Assembly (NCBI RefSeq): GCF_037094685.1
Contig: NZ_CP146614.1
Coordinates: 5,394,001-5,458,000, forward strand
DNA length: 64,000 nucleotides
Direction of reading: 5' to 3'
From: Massilia sp. METH4
GTDB taxonomy: Bacteria > Pseudomonadota > Gammaproteobacteria > Burkholderiales > Burkholderiaceae_D
A model generated the notes under the pieces. It was given only the letters and a program-made list of their open reading frames with translations. It searched no databases and was not told where the DNA came from. Below, piece after piece: positions 8,322-16,322 of the stretch. How positions within the stretch are numbered: the first letter of the stretch is position 1; every line of letters begins with the position of its first letter. A program made the position numbers and the translations under genes.

Positions 8322-9290
8322 TTACAGCGCGGCGTTACCGATGGTCATCACGCCGGCCGTGTTCTTGATGCTCACGGCGGTCTGGTCCCAGTTGGTGCCG
8401 GTGGCCAACTCGGCATCGGTCGGCGACTTGCCGCCGTTCACCTCGTCCCACGTGTAGCCCTTGAGCGCGAGGCCAAACGTGTAGTCGGCCTGCCACGTGG
8501 TTTCGATGCGCTCTTTGCCGTTCGTGGTCTGCACGTTCTGAACCACGTCGCCGTCGTTCATCACGACAGCGGCGGACGAGGCCAGCGACAGCACGCGCAG
8601 CTTGTTAGGCGAGCCAGCGGTGTACAGGGCCGGGGCGTCGGTCACGACGATCGGCTTGCCCAGCACGTCCAGCACGGTCACATTGCCGGCGGTGAACAGT
8701 TGATTGCTGTTGGTCAGGTTTTGACCGATCAGCTTATGCGCGGCGACACCGTTCATGATTTGCGCCACCAGGTTGCCCGAGGCGTCGCCGAACTTCGCGT
8801 GAGCGTCGTTGAACGCGACGCGGGAAATGCCGGCCGAGCCCGACACGTCGTTGACGGTGTTGGGGTTGTTGCCGATCGCGGCCACCAGGGCAGCAATGGC
8901 CGTATTCAGCATATCGGACAGCACGGCGTCGGAGAACGCCACGGCGGCCAGGTCGATACCCTCGGTCGTGGCCTTCTGGATATAGGTCATCTGCGACGGT
9001 TCGAAGATAACCGGGCCGAAGCCGCCGGCGACCTTCACCGCCGATTCCTTGATCTGCTGGAGCTCGGTCGGCGTCACGGGCGAATTCGTCTTGTAGCGAT
9101 CGACGCGGCGTTGCGCGCCGGCCAGGCTCGACCACAGGGATCGTTGCAGGAAGTCGCCGGCGAAGCCTTCGGTCGTCATGACCAGGGCGCCGCCCGACGC
9201 TGCGTTGAACTTGCCGAGCTGCTGCGACAGGCGCTCCATCGCGGCCGGCATGATGAACTGCTGGAAAACCTGCATGAGGGACAGGGACAT
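8322..9290 (-). CDS. Major capsid protein
   Basis: 322 residues, directly after the scaffold gene and followed by a terminator, as expected of the most abundant head protein. The N-terminal helix (S-L-M-Q-V-F-Q-Q-F-I-M), the F-G-P-V-I-F-E-P-S-Q segment near residue 92 and the V-V-T-D-A-P-A-L-Y segment near 216 fit a capsid family seen in many betaproteobacterial siphophages. An HK97-type fold is assumed for a tailed phage and not read from sequence. No cleavage site is evident at the N-terminus; the scaffold is a separate protein. Confidence 0.85.
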   Translation of the reverse strand: MSLSLMQVFQQFIMPAAMERLSQQLGKFNAASGGALVMTTEGFAGDFLQRSLWSSLAGAQRRVDRYKTNSPVTPTELQQIKESAVKVAGGFGPVIFEPSQMTYIQKATTEGIDLAAVAFSDAVLSDMLNTAIAALVAAIGNNPNTVNDVSGSAGISRVAFNDAHAKFGDASGNLVAQIMNGVAAHKLIGQNLTNSNQLFTAGNVTVLDVLGKPIVVTDAPALYTAGSPNKLRVLSLASSAAVVMNDGDVVQNVQTTNGKERIETTWQADYTFGLALKGYTWDEVNGGKSPTDAELATGTNWDQTAVSIKNTAGVMTIGNAAL

Positions 9291-9301
9291 AATGTGATTC
9301 C

Positions 9302-10081
9302 TTATTCAGTGATGCCCGCTTGGGCTTTCATTTCGTTGATGCGAGCATGGCGCGCGGCTGCATCGCCGCCCATGTCGCCCTTGATGCCACCGCCACCCGA
9401 GTGCATGCCGCCAGCAGCACCGCCGCCAGCGTTGGGCGCTGCTGCCACGAAGGCCTTGCCCTCGTCACTGCCCGCCCAGCCCTTCACGAAGTCGCCCAAC
9501 GGCTTACCGTCGACGGTCGCCACGCGGGCACCGTTCTCGCCGGTCGTTACCTCCACCTTGGCTGAGCCCTTGAGCAGCGCTTGCGCCGCCTTGAGCAATG
9601 CCGGGTTTTTCACGCCCGCTTCGGTCAGCGCCGACACCAGACCGCCGTCGATCAGTTGCGCCGATGCGTAGGCGCGTTCGGTGTCGAGTTCCTTCGTCAG
9701 CTTCTCGGCGGTCGTGGTCGCGTCCTTCGCGGCCTTCTGAGCTTTGCCCAGTTCCGCTTTCAATGAGTCGCGCTCGGCCTCCAGTCGCTCGTACTCGGCC
9801 GGGTCGATCGTGTCGCCGGCTTGCAGCTTGCGGACCTTCGCCAGCAACTCGCTGTTCTTTGCCTTGAGGCCGGACGTTGCAGCCTCAACGGCAGCGGCGA
9901 TCTTGGCCTCGATATCGTCGCCGCCGTCGTCGCCAGCGCGCAGCACCAGGCCGGTGCGGAACGTGTAGCGGGTCAGTGCGTGATAGGCGCGCTCCCGCAG
10001 CCAGACCTTAAGGCCCAGCAGTTGAATTTGCGCGGCGATGATCAGCAGCGAGAGTTGCAAACGAGTGACGTTGGACAGCAT
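9302..10081 (-). CDS. Capsid scaffold protein
   Basis: 259 residues from ATG 10081, preceded by AAGGGGAAG. Residues of about 55-150 form a long charged coiled coil (Y-E-R-L-E-A-E-R-D-S-L-K region), followed by a glycine-rich stretch near 225-240 and a basic C-terminal helix. This is the pattern of scaffolding proteins that bind the capsid protein by their C-terminus and leave before DNA packaging. It sits immediately upstream of the capsid gene. The N-terminal hydrophobic segment near residues 8-25 is unusual for a scaffold. Confidence 0.78.
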   Translation of the reverse strand: MLSNVTRLQLSLLIIAAQIQLLGLKVWLRERAYHALTRYTFRTGLVLRAGDDGGDDIEAKIAAAVEAATSGLKAKNSELLAKVRKLQAGDTIDPAEYERLEAERDSLKAELGKAQKAAKDATTTAEKLTKELDTERAYASAQLIDGGLVSALTEAGVKNPALLKAAQALLKGSAKVEVTTGENGARVATVDGKPLGDFVKGWAGSDEGKAFVAAAPNAGGGAAGGMHSGGGGIKGDMGGDAAARHARINEMKAQAGITE

Positions 10082-10179
10082 TTCTTCCCCTTGGGATGGT
10101 TGGCGGCCTGGCCGCAATTCGGTAGCCCACCTTAGGCGAGCCGTTGTCGCGGATCGTAAGTCAAATTGTTTTGTGGAAA

Positions 10180-11241
10180 TTACTGGTATTTCGCGCGAAG
10201 TTGTGCCAGCGTCAGTGGCCGGCCAGTCAAGTCGAGAAGCTGGCTCAGCGTGATAGTTCCATCGCGCCAGAGGTCAGCCCGGCCCTTGCCCAGCAGGTCG
10301 TCGGCAAACTTGTCGCCTTTCCGCTTGAGGAAGTCGTCGAACGACATCGCGGCAGACACCGGCCCGCCGGTGGCCGCTTTCGTCTCGGCACGGAACTCGG
10401 GCGCGTCGATACCCAGCTCCTTGTAGCTCTTCGTGGTGGGCACCATGACGGACCGGCAGTTGAAGTGCCGCGGCGTGCCGGTGGCGGCGCCCTTCGGACT
10501 GACGAAAGGCAGGCTGTGCCCGATCGGCTTCATGTCCTTGTCCCACGCCTTGCCGCTATAGGCCACGCAGGCGTGCGACGTGTGGCTGTCGAGCGTGGAC
10601 ACCTGGCGGTACCCGGTAACCAGGTCGTCGTTCTGCCGGTACGTCTCCATGCGCGCTGCGCCGCCCACCGTGCTGACGCATGTCTGCACCAGGGCGGCGG
10701 CGTGGTTGCGCGCCACCGGCATCACGTCCCGGCGGATCCGCTGAATGATGCGGGCGTTCGTCTCGCTGGCGGCTAGACCTTGGCGCACAGCGTTGGCGAA
10801 CTTCGTCTGCATGGCCTGGTCCTGCCCGCGCCACCAGTCGGCGGACGGCGCGCCCTCGATGAGGGTGTTCTTCACCAGCGAACGAAAATATGCCTCCGTT
10901 GGAAGGGCCGGCGCGATTTGCACCGCGAAAGCCGTGCTGAAGGCAGAGGCCGTTGCTTGGGCCTCGACCTGGCCTAGGTCGGCCAGCCCACCCAGCGCCC
11001 GCTCCTGCACGTGCTTGTAGTAGTCGCCGATGACGGTCTGGCACTGGCGCAGCAGCGTGGATATATCGGCCTTCGTCGCCTCGCTCAGCTCCTTGCCCTT
11101 GAACTGCAGGCGCTCCAGCAGCTCCTCTTCCATCTTTTCGAGGATCGCCAGCACGGCCTCGCGCTCGCCCGCGGCGAATCGCAGCAGGAAGATGTGCTGG
11201 GCAATCAGCGCGTCGATGATCGCCTGATCGATGCCGCCCAT
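10180..11241 (-). CDS. MuF-like (SPP1 gp7) head morphogenesis protein
   Basis: 353 residues. The C-terminal half has the MuF domain pattern: T-L-D-S-H-T-S-H-A-C-V-A-Y near residue 218, then P-R-H-F-N-C-R-S near 262, the conserved Cys/His pair region. The N-terminal half is helical. Such minor head proteins bind the portal, and a few copies enter the capsid. It follows the portal gene by three bases, its usual place. Confidence 0.85.
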   Translation of the reverse strand: MGGIDQAIIDALIAQHIFLLRFAAGEREAVLAILEKMEEELLERLQFKGKELSEATKADISTLLRQCQTVIGDYYKHVQERALGGLADLGQVEAQATASAFSTAFAVQIAPALPTEAYFRSLVKNTLIEGAPSADWWRGQDQAMQTKFANAVRQGLAASETNARIIQRIRRDVMPVARNHAAALVQTCVSTVGGAARMETYRQNDDLVTGYRQVSTLDSHTSHACVAYSGKAWDKDMKPIGHSLPFVSPKGAATGTPRHFNCRSVMVPTTKSYKELGIDAPEFRAETKAATGGPVSAAMSFDDFLKRKGDKFADDLLGKGRADLWRDGTITLSQLLDLTGRPLTLAQLRAKYQ

Positions 11242-11244
11242 GCG

Positions 11245-12717
11245 TTATGCCTCCGCGCCAGTGGAGGCCGGGATCGGCGCTGGCAGCGCGGACGCGGGCC
11301 GGGATTCGCGCACCTCGGCGTCGTGCGTCTCGAAGTCCTGCGCCTCGTTGATGATGCCGCCAACCTGGAGCACGGCGAACAACTCGCGATCGGACAGGCC
11401 GCCAGCCTGCCATGCGGCCACCAGGGCGGCGAGCTGCTGGGCGTCGAGCACGCGCGGGATAAAGTCTTTGTTGATGGCGAATTCCACCTTGCCCGTGCCG
11501 CCGGCCCATTCGTCGAACCACGCCAGCGCGCGGCCGATCGCCTCGCCGATGGTGTCGGCCACGGTGGCCAGCGCCGATTGCTCGCCGGAGCGGTGAATGC
11601 CGGCCGTTTCCGCCGTCTCGGCCTGCGCCTTCTGCTGCTCAAGCATGCGGGCACCAAGCACGGCCATCTGCTTTTCCTTCTTGTCGATGCGCGTCTCGAT
11701 CGCGTTCAAGCCGGTACCGCTGTACTCGACCATGCCGGCGGTGGCGCCGGTCGGCAGCATCCACACCGCGCCGCTGCCCATGTAGAACGTCATGGCCTTT
11801 TGCGCGCCCGTGGTCGGATCGACGCCGGTCGGCACGCCCGACACGTACGGCTGCGGCATGGCCGTTTTGTGCGCGCCGTGCTCCACGTCGCTCGTGCTCT
11901 GGTAGTGCGACACGTTCATGTGCACCAGGTCGATCAGCGGCGGCAGTTGCACGCCTGGCTGCGTGTTGTCGGCGCCGATGAATACGAACGGGATTTCGCC
12001 CAGCGTGCGGCCGTTGCGCAGCGGGAGGAACGTCGGCACGTGCGCGTACTCGGGGCCGCCGTTCTTGGGTTTGCGGTAGACCGTCACGGCCACCGCCTTG
12101 CCGCCGTCCACGTCGACCAGTTCGAGCACGCGCCACTGCTGCACGCTCTCGGTCACGAAGCGGTCATTCGGGTCCACCAGCTCGGCCAGCTCCTCCAGCA
12201 CCAGGCGCGTTACCAGCGTGCGGCCGGCCACCCATCCCGTTTGCCAGTTGATGATGTTCTCGGCCTTGTACAGGGCCATCTTCGGACGCATGCCGCTCGC
12301 CTCGGCCTGCTGGACGGTCATGCCCTCCGTGCTGCCCTGCGGGTAGTCGACCAGCAGGCCTACGCGGCCGACGCCCAGCGCCTCGCGCGCCACGTCCTTT
12401 GCCAGGTCGACCAGCGAGCGGCCCGCTTGCGTCACGTCGGACAGCATGCCCTCGGTGGCCGGGCTCACGGCCACGGCAGGATTCTTGCGGAATAGCATGC
12501 CCACCATGCCCTCGATGGTGCGGTACGTGGCGTTGAAGAATTCGCTACGGGCCACACGGGCGTTGTAGTCCTCCTTGCTCTCGCCGCGGAACTTGGGCAG
12601 GTAGGTTTCCCGGCGGGCGGGTGCGTGGATGGCGTCCTGCCCGGCGATCACGTCGCGGCAGCGCTGCCAGGTTGGGGCGGCGCTCTCGGCCTCGGGATGT
12701 TTGGTGTAGCACGGCAT
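11245..12717 (-). CDS. Portal protein (DUF4055 family)
   Basis: 490 residues. The start is ATG 12717 with GGAAGGA eight bases upstream; a TTG two codons earlier is less likely. The N-terminal region (Y-L-P-K-F-R-G-E-S-K-E-D-Y-N-A-R and M-V-G-M-L-F-R-K-N-P) is typical of DUF4055 portals, and residues of about 370-480 form the long helical crown region. The dodecamer forms the DNA entry vertex and docks the terminase. The gene follows the large terminase by two bases. Confidence 0.87.
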   Translation of the reverse strand: MPCYTKHPEAESAAPTWQRCRDVIAGQDAIHAPARRETYLPKFRGESKEDYNARVARSEFFNATYRTIEGMVGMLFRKNPAVAVSPATEGMLSDVTQAGRSLVDLAKDVAREALGVGRVGLLVDYPQGSTEGMTVQQAEASGMRPKMALYKAENIINWQTGWVAGRTLVTRLVLEELAELVDPNDRFVTESVQQWRVLELVDVDGGKAVAVTVYRKPKNGGPEYAHVPTFLPLRNGRTLGEIPFVFIGADNTQPGVQLPPLIDLVHMNVSHYQSTSDVEHGAHKTAMPQPYVSGVPTGVDPTTGAQKAMTFYMGSGAVWMLPTGATAGMVEYSGTGLNAIETRIDKKEKQMAVLGARMLEQQKAQAETAETAGIHRSGEQSALATVADTIGEAIGRALAWFDEWAGGTGKVEFAINKDFIPRVLDAQQLAALVAAWQAGGLSDRELFAVLQVGGIINEAQDFETHDAEVRESRPASALPAPIPASTGAEA

Positions 12718-12719
12718 TA

Positions 12720-14105
12720 TCAATATCCTTCCAGGGCAGCGAGGCCCATTTCGTTGTTGTAAATCGGGAACTCGCGTGCGATGTAGTAGCCGAGCGCGTC
12801 GGAAATGTGGGTCAGCTCGGGGTTGCCCTTCTTGTCGATTTCGCCTGCGCCGCCGGCCAGCGCGGTGACGCCCTCCAGGTCGCGGACCACGTGAGGAGCG
12901 GTCACGGGGTTGACCATGAGGCGGATCGATCCGTCAACCGTTTGCAGGCGGGAATTCATGGCGTTCACGCGAGCGCGCACAGCAGGGTTTGCCGATGGCA
13001 CGTTGAAATGCACGCGATCACTGAAGCCGGATAGCAGCTCGGCGCCATCGCGCATGCCGCCTTGCAGGTATCGCTTAATCAAGTCCCAGTCGCTACCCTC
13101 GGTCTGTGCCGTGCCGCGAGCGCCGCCGGCCGCATCGCCGTAGACCAATACAGCGCCCTCGTGCTTGCCCCAGTCCGTGAGCAGCTTGCGGCACACGGCC
13201 GGCGTGTTGCTGTTCTGCGGAATCCACACCTCGCCAATCACGCCCGTGCCCCATAGCGGGCGGTTGAGCAGTTGCACGCCGTTCTGGTCGCGCTCGTACT
13301 GGCCCGGCAAGGGTTGCTCCTGGCAGACGCACGCGATGCCCGGCTCCACGTTGAAGTCAAAGCAGAAAATGAGCGGTCGGCGCGGATCGTAGGTCAGCTT
13401 CGGGCTCGTATGCGTGGCGGCCAGGAACGGGTAATAGATGCGGCCCAGGAAGTTGACGAAACTGGCCTCGTATTCCTGCTGGTACACGAGCGGGTCAAGC
13501 GACCGCTTCGCGCGCTCGATCACCTTCGCCGGCAGAATGTCCGACGACAGCCAGGTAAAGGCGGCCCATTCCGGATCTCCGCTATCGCGGGCGTACTGGT
13601 ACGTGTCGTAGTAGTGGTTACGCCCTTCCGGAACGCCGATCAGGTCGCACCAGCCGTCACGGTCGGCCAGCGCCGGCTGCACGTTCTCGCCCCATGCGCC
13701 CTTCTTCATATCGGCGTACTCGTCCAGAATGCCGCCATTCCACGGCCGGCCCTCGATACGCTGGGGCTTGTCCATGCCGATCACGAACACTTCCGAGCCC
13801 ATGATGGTGCGGATCATCATGTAGGTTTCCGAGGTTTCCGTGCGCAGGCGCTGGGGGATCATCTTCTTCAGGTCGTCCCAGTAGATTTGCCGGGCCTGAT
13901 CGCGCGTTGGCGCGGCGCAGAAATAGCGCGGGTCAGTCCAGCGGGTCGGCGTGAACAGGTGTTTGATGACCTTGCGCTTTGCCTTCTCGGTCTTGCCCGA
14001 TCGGCGGCCGGCCGGCACCACGTTGTATTTCGCCGTGCTGCGTTCGTAGGCGGCCTGTACCGGGTGATACCGCAGCGGGTAGAGGCGAGCGTTAGGCGCT
14101 GCCAT
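12720..14105 (-). CDS. Terminase large subunit
   Basis: 461 residues from ATG 14105 (GGAGGGGG upstream), overlapping the small subunit gene by 14 bases. ATPase motifs: Walker A P-A-G-R-R-S-G-K-T at 31-39 and Walker B I-L-D-E-Y-A-D at 126-132. The RNase H-like nuclease acidic residues are visible as F-C-F-D-F-N (Asp250), V-Y-G-D-A-A (Asp324) and H-I-S-D-A-L (Asp436). The motor cuts and pumps phage DNA into the prohead through the portal. Confidence 0.95.
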   Translation of the reverse strand: MAAPNARLYPLRYHPVQAAYERSTAKYNVVPAGRRSGKTEKAKRKVIKHLFTPTRWTDPRYFCAAPTRDQARQIYWDDLKKMIPQRLRTETSETYMMIRTIMGSEVFVIGMDKPQRIEGRPWNGGILDEYADMKKGAWGENVQPALADRDGWCDLIGVPEGRNHYYDTYQYARDSGDPEWAAFTWLSSDILPAKVIERAKRSLDPLVYQQEYEASFVNFLGRIYYPFLAATHTSPKLTYDPRRPLIFCFDFNVEPGIACVCQEQPLPGQYERDQNGVQLLNRPLWGTGVIGEVWIPQNSNTPAVCRKLLTDWGKHEGAVLVYGDAAGGARGTAQTEGSDWDLIKRYLQGGMRDGAELLSGFSDRVHFNVPSANPAVRARVNAMNSRLQTVDGSIRLMVNPVTAPHVVRDLEGVTALAGGAGEIDKKGNPELTHISDALGYYIAREFPIYNNEMGLAALEGY

Positions 14106-14847
14106 CCGGCGCCCCCTCCACCGCTGCAGCAGCATCCACCAGCCTACGCACTTCAGCGGCCAGCGCTTCCGGCGTGTCGCCCGTGTCGCCCTTCTTGTCC
14201 AGTAGGCCGTGATGGCGGGCCAGCAGCTCGCGCGCCCGCTCCTGGCTGTGCGTCACGAACTCCAGGCCGTTGTTTTTCACCTTCACGCCCGCGAACAGCT
14301 TGGCCGCCGCCGGGCTGACCGTGCGCGTGTCCTTGAAGAACTCGTAGCCCTGGCCCTCGCCGAAGCATTCGGGGCATTCGGGGTTCGGCTGGCGCGTGCG
14401 GTTGTAGCCGATGCCCCCGCCCTCATCCAGAGGCTCGGGCGGCAGGTTGTCCTTGAGGCGCTTCTCGTTCGTCTCGTTCTGCTTCTTTATGTAGTCGCGG
14501 AGCTCTTGGGGCGTGCGCTGATACAGGAACTCTTTCCCCCAGCAGTGGCGGCAGCATCCACGCCGATATTCCATCAACTCGCGGCTGTCGGCGTCGGCGA
14601 TCGCTTCAAGGTCGGCCAGCACGTCGGTGGCCGTCTTCACGGCAGCGGCAACCACGGCTTCGGTGACCTGGGCGCGGGCTCGTTCCATGTACTCGACGAC
14701 TTCGGGCCGACGCAGCATCTTGTTCACGCTGGCCTTCGCGGCACCGTAGTTGTCTTTCCCGTACACCTGCGCGTACGCCTTCCCTTCGCTCTGGCCTGCG
14801 AGGATCAAATCGCATACTTGCTGGTGCTTGCGGCTGATGGTTGGCAT
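14092..14847 (-). CDS. Terminase small subunit
   Basis: 251 residues. The N-terminal 60 residues form a helix-turn-helix region (K-H-Q-Q-V-C-D-L-I-L-A-G start, K-A-S-V-N-K-M-L-R-R recognition helix) typical of terminase small subunits that bind packaging sites. A middle insert carries two Cys pairs (C-C-R-H-C near residue 97 and C-P-E-C near 157) that may bind zinc, which is not general in the family. It is coupled to the large subunit. A periodic GAGCAA array lies just upstream of its start. Confidence 0.88.
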   Translation of the reverse strand: MPTISRKHQQVCDLILAGQSEGKAYAQVYGKDNYGAAKASVNKMLRRPEVVEYMERARAQVTEAVVAAAVKTATDVLADLEAIADADSRELMEYRRGCCRHCWGKEFLYQRTPQELRDYIKKQNETNEKRLKDNLPPEPLDEGGGIGYNRTRQPNPECPECFGEGQGYEFFKDTRTVSPAAAKLFAGVKVKNNGLEFVTHSQERARELLARHHGLLDKKGDTGDTPEALAAEVRRLVDAAAAVEGAPDGSA

Positions 14848-14880
14848 GGGCCGGATGATAGGCAGAATTGCTTTCCGGGC

Positions 14881-14950
14881 AGCAATCCGGAGCCGTCCGG
14901 AGCAATTCGAGCAAATCCGAGCAATTTTTGCTCGGGAATTGCTCGGGCGG
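14881..14950. repeat. GAGCAA/TTGCTC array, candidate packaging site
   Basis: GAGCAA begins at 14900, 14909 and 14919, and its complement TTGCTC at 14928 and 14939, so copies recur every 9-11 bases, about one helical turn. The centre is an 8-bp inverted repeat CCGAGCAA-TTT-TTGCTCGG (14917-14935). The array fills most of the gene-free 105 bases directly upstream of the small terminase gene, where lambda-type phages keep their terminase-binding sites. The function is inferred. Confidence 0.5.
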
Positions 14951-14952
14951 CT

Positions 14953-15150
14953 CTACGGCCTGCGGCGCCCGGTGAACGGGTCGCGCTCTTGCCATGCGTG
15001 GAGGGTGGATGACTTGGCGACGGCGCCGCCGTTCATGAACTGCGCGTGGCGCTCCTCCGGGTTCCCCAGGCGGTCGCGCATCACCACCAGCACGGCGCGG
15101 CGGAAGATCGCCTTGGTGGGGCGGCGGTCGTGGTCGGTCGGCCCCATCAT
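14953..15150 (-). CDS. Small phage protein near terminase
   Basis: 65 residues, basic, beginning M-M-G-P-T-D-H-D and containing L-V-V-M-R-D-R-L-G-N-P-E-E-R-H. It overlaps the upstream gene by four bases (ATGATG), which supports this start. Size, charge and position next to the terminase small subunit resemble the small HNH-associated or packaging helper genes of phages, but no catalytic motif is present. Function unknown. Confidence 0.55.
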   Translation of the reverse strand: MMGPTDHDRRPTKAIFRRAVLVVMRDRLGNPEERHAQFMNGGAVAKSSTLHAWQERDPFTGRRRP

Positions 15151-15335
15151 TCGGCGATGTACGGCCATGCCTGAGGGATCAGCTCGACCTGCGCCACCTG
15201 GGCGGTCTCGCCGTTCTCGGTCCACGTGCTGGTGCTGCGCAGGATCACCCTGCAGGGCAGGCCCAGCACCTCTACCGTCGTGCCCTCGTTGGCCGCCTTG
15301 GCGAAGCGCGGCACGGCGTCCCCGTGGATGATCAT
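15147..15335 (-). CDS. Small phage protein, unknown
   Basis: 62 residues from ATG 15335, overlapping its upstream neighbour by four bases and its downstream neighbour by four. The sequence is beta-rich (V-E-V-L-G-L-P-C-R-V-I-L-R-S) and ends I-P-Q-A-W-P-Y-I-A-E. The compact translationally coupled arrangement argues that it is real. No function is evident. Confidence 0.6.
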   Translation of the reverse strand: MIIHGDAVPRFAKAANEGTTVEVLGLPCRVILRSTSTWTENGETAQVAQVELIPQAWPYIAE

Positions 15336-15595
15336 TGCGGCCACCACTCCGGCAGGATGATCTGCACGTCGCCGTGCAGGACGCGCGTAGGCGGGTGCCT
15401 GGTGCCGGGCTCGGGGGCGAACTTGCCGGCGCCGTTGGGCACGTACTGGACGATGCGGCCCTGTTCCTCGTCGGCCATGATAACGTGCTCTTGCTCTACG
15501 TCGTTCAGTAGCACGTGCAGGGTTTGCCAGCCCGCGCCCGCTGGGCAATGCAGCAGCGCGGCGTGAAAGTCGGGAGATGAGATGTGGAGGCGCAT
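15332..15595 (-). CDS. Small phage protein, unknown
   Basis: 87 residues from ATG 15595, one base after the upstream stop. It looks beta-rich, with an L-H-V-L-L-N-D-V-E-Q-E segment and a C-terminal D-V-Q-I-I-L-P-E-W-W-P. It is part of the run of small genes between the late leader and the terminase genes, where lambda has lysis and Rz genes; nothing here looks like a lysis protein (no membrane segment, no endolysin motif). Confidence 0.58.
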   Translation of the reverse strand: MRLHISSPDFHAALLHCPAGAGWQTLHVLLNDVEQEHVIMADEEQGRIVQYVPNGAGKFAPEPGTRHPPTRVLHGDVQIILPEWWPQ

Positions 15596-15596
15596 G

Positions 15597-15932
15597 TCAC
15601 GCTCCCACACTGGCGAGGCCCAGGCCCGCGGGCTGATATCCGGTTGACGGGTTCCGCCAGCCGCGCCACAGGTCAGGAATTGCCGGCTGCTCGCGCGGGA
15701 ACTCGCCAAAAGCGAAGAACTCGGCTTTCGCCAGCCCGGCACCCGGCTTGCGGATGGTCCGGCGGCGCGAGGAAAGCTCGGGCTGGGAGCGCAGCCGCGG
15801 CGCGAGCCACCCGCTGGCGGAGCGGGAAATGCCAACCACCTCAGCCAGGTCGCCGGCCGTCATTGGCGGATTCGATTTCAGGACTGCCACACACGTGGCG
15901 ATGGTCTGGTAGGCGTCGAGCGCGCGGCCCAT
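15597..15932 (-). CDS. First late gene: small HTH-containing protein
   Basis: 111 residues from ATG 15932, with TTGGAG seven bases upstream. Residues of about 24-50 (M-T-A-G-D-L-A-E-V-V-G-I-S-R-S-A-S-G-W) form a clear winged helix-turn-helix, probably DNA binding. It is the first gene after the late promoter-leader-terminator element, only ten bases from the terminator T tract, so it would be expressed only after read-through. It could be a late regulator. A longer in-frame extension upstream crosses the terminator and is rejected. Confidence 0.65.
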   Translation of the reverse strand: MGRALDAYQTIATCVAVLKSNPPMTAGDLAEVVGISRSASGWLAPRLRSQPELSSRRRTIRKPGAGLAKAEFFAFGEFPREQPAIPDLWRGWRNPSTGYQPAGLGLASVGA

Positions 15933-15942
15933 GGTCGGCTCC

Positions 15943-15975
15943 AAAGAAAAAGCCCCGCGGTGTTCGCAGGGCTTC
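15943..15975 (-). terminator. tR'-like terminator in late leader
   Basis: The minus-strand RNA pairs AAGCCCTGCG with CGCGGGGCTT (ten pairs, one G-U) around AACAC, then TTTCTTT. It lies between the late promoter (about 16,056-16,085) and the first late gene (start 15932), so transcripts should stop after about 105 nt unless antiterminated. Confidence 0.82.
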
Positions 15976-15987
15976 TCGGGCCGCCTA

Positions 15988-16025
15988 GACGTGCCGCGGC
16001 TCCCGGCTGGGAGGCTGCGCACGTC
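15988..16025 (-). ncRNA. Structured late leader RNA element
   Basis: The leader contains nested pairing: an outer stem GACGTGC / GCACGTC and an inner stem CTCCC / GGGAG with a four-base loop. It lies just before the terminator. It could be an antitermination element or a pause site; the role is inferred from position only. Confidence 0.5.
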
Positions 16026-16055
16026 GTTGAGGGACGGAAATTAGTTGTCCCTTGG

Positions 16056-16085
16056 AATTTACCGCCGAGTTAACTCGACTGTCAA
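16056..16085 (-). promoter_or_regulatory. Candidate late promoter (pR'-like)
   Basis: On the minus strand a -35 TTGACA (16080-16085) is followed after 18 bases by TAAATT (16056-16061). The spacer holds a perfect 12-bp palindrome CGAGTTAACTCG (16066-16077), a possible operator or Q-binding site. The predicted transcript starts near 16049 and enters the structured leader. Confidence 0.65.
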
Positions 16086-16091
16086 CCTGTT

Positions 16092-16274
16092 TTATTCCAC
16101 TGTCTCTTTTCCGTATTTCACCATGGCCTGCTGATACTCAACTACCTTTCCATTGTATGCCGCAGACACCCCGCCAAGGGGCTGGTATCCAGCCTCAATC
16201 CATTTCATTACCTTTTTCGTAAGGCTTCCAGCAGGGAAGTCATATAGAACCACGTACTCAACAATATTTTGCAT
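16092..16274 (-). CDS. DUF1737-like small protein
   Basis: 60 residues with an excellent ribosome site (AGGAGGAAAG before ATG 16274). The pattern E-A-G-Y-Q-P-L-G-G-V-S-A near residue 27 and the C-terminal Y-Q-Q-A-M-V-K match the small DUF1737 family, found widely in bacteria and phages with no known function. It is AT-richer than its neighbours and sits between the Q-like gene and the late promoter, like a moron gene. Confidence 0.72.
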   Translation of the reverse strand: MQNIVEYVVLYDFPAGSLTKKVMKWIEAGYQPLGGVSAAYNGKVVEYQQAMVKYGKETVE

Positions 16275-16322
16275 CTTTCCTCCTGAGAAGCAAGATTTTA
16301 CCTGATACGCTTTTCACACTAG

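Noticed and set aside
15332..15835. Longer form of the small late genes extending upstream
   Set aside because: The upstream parts overlap neighbouring genes and have no ribosome site; the short starts are coupled by ATGA.
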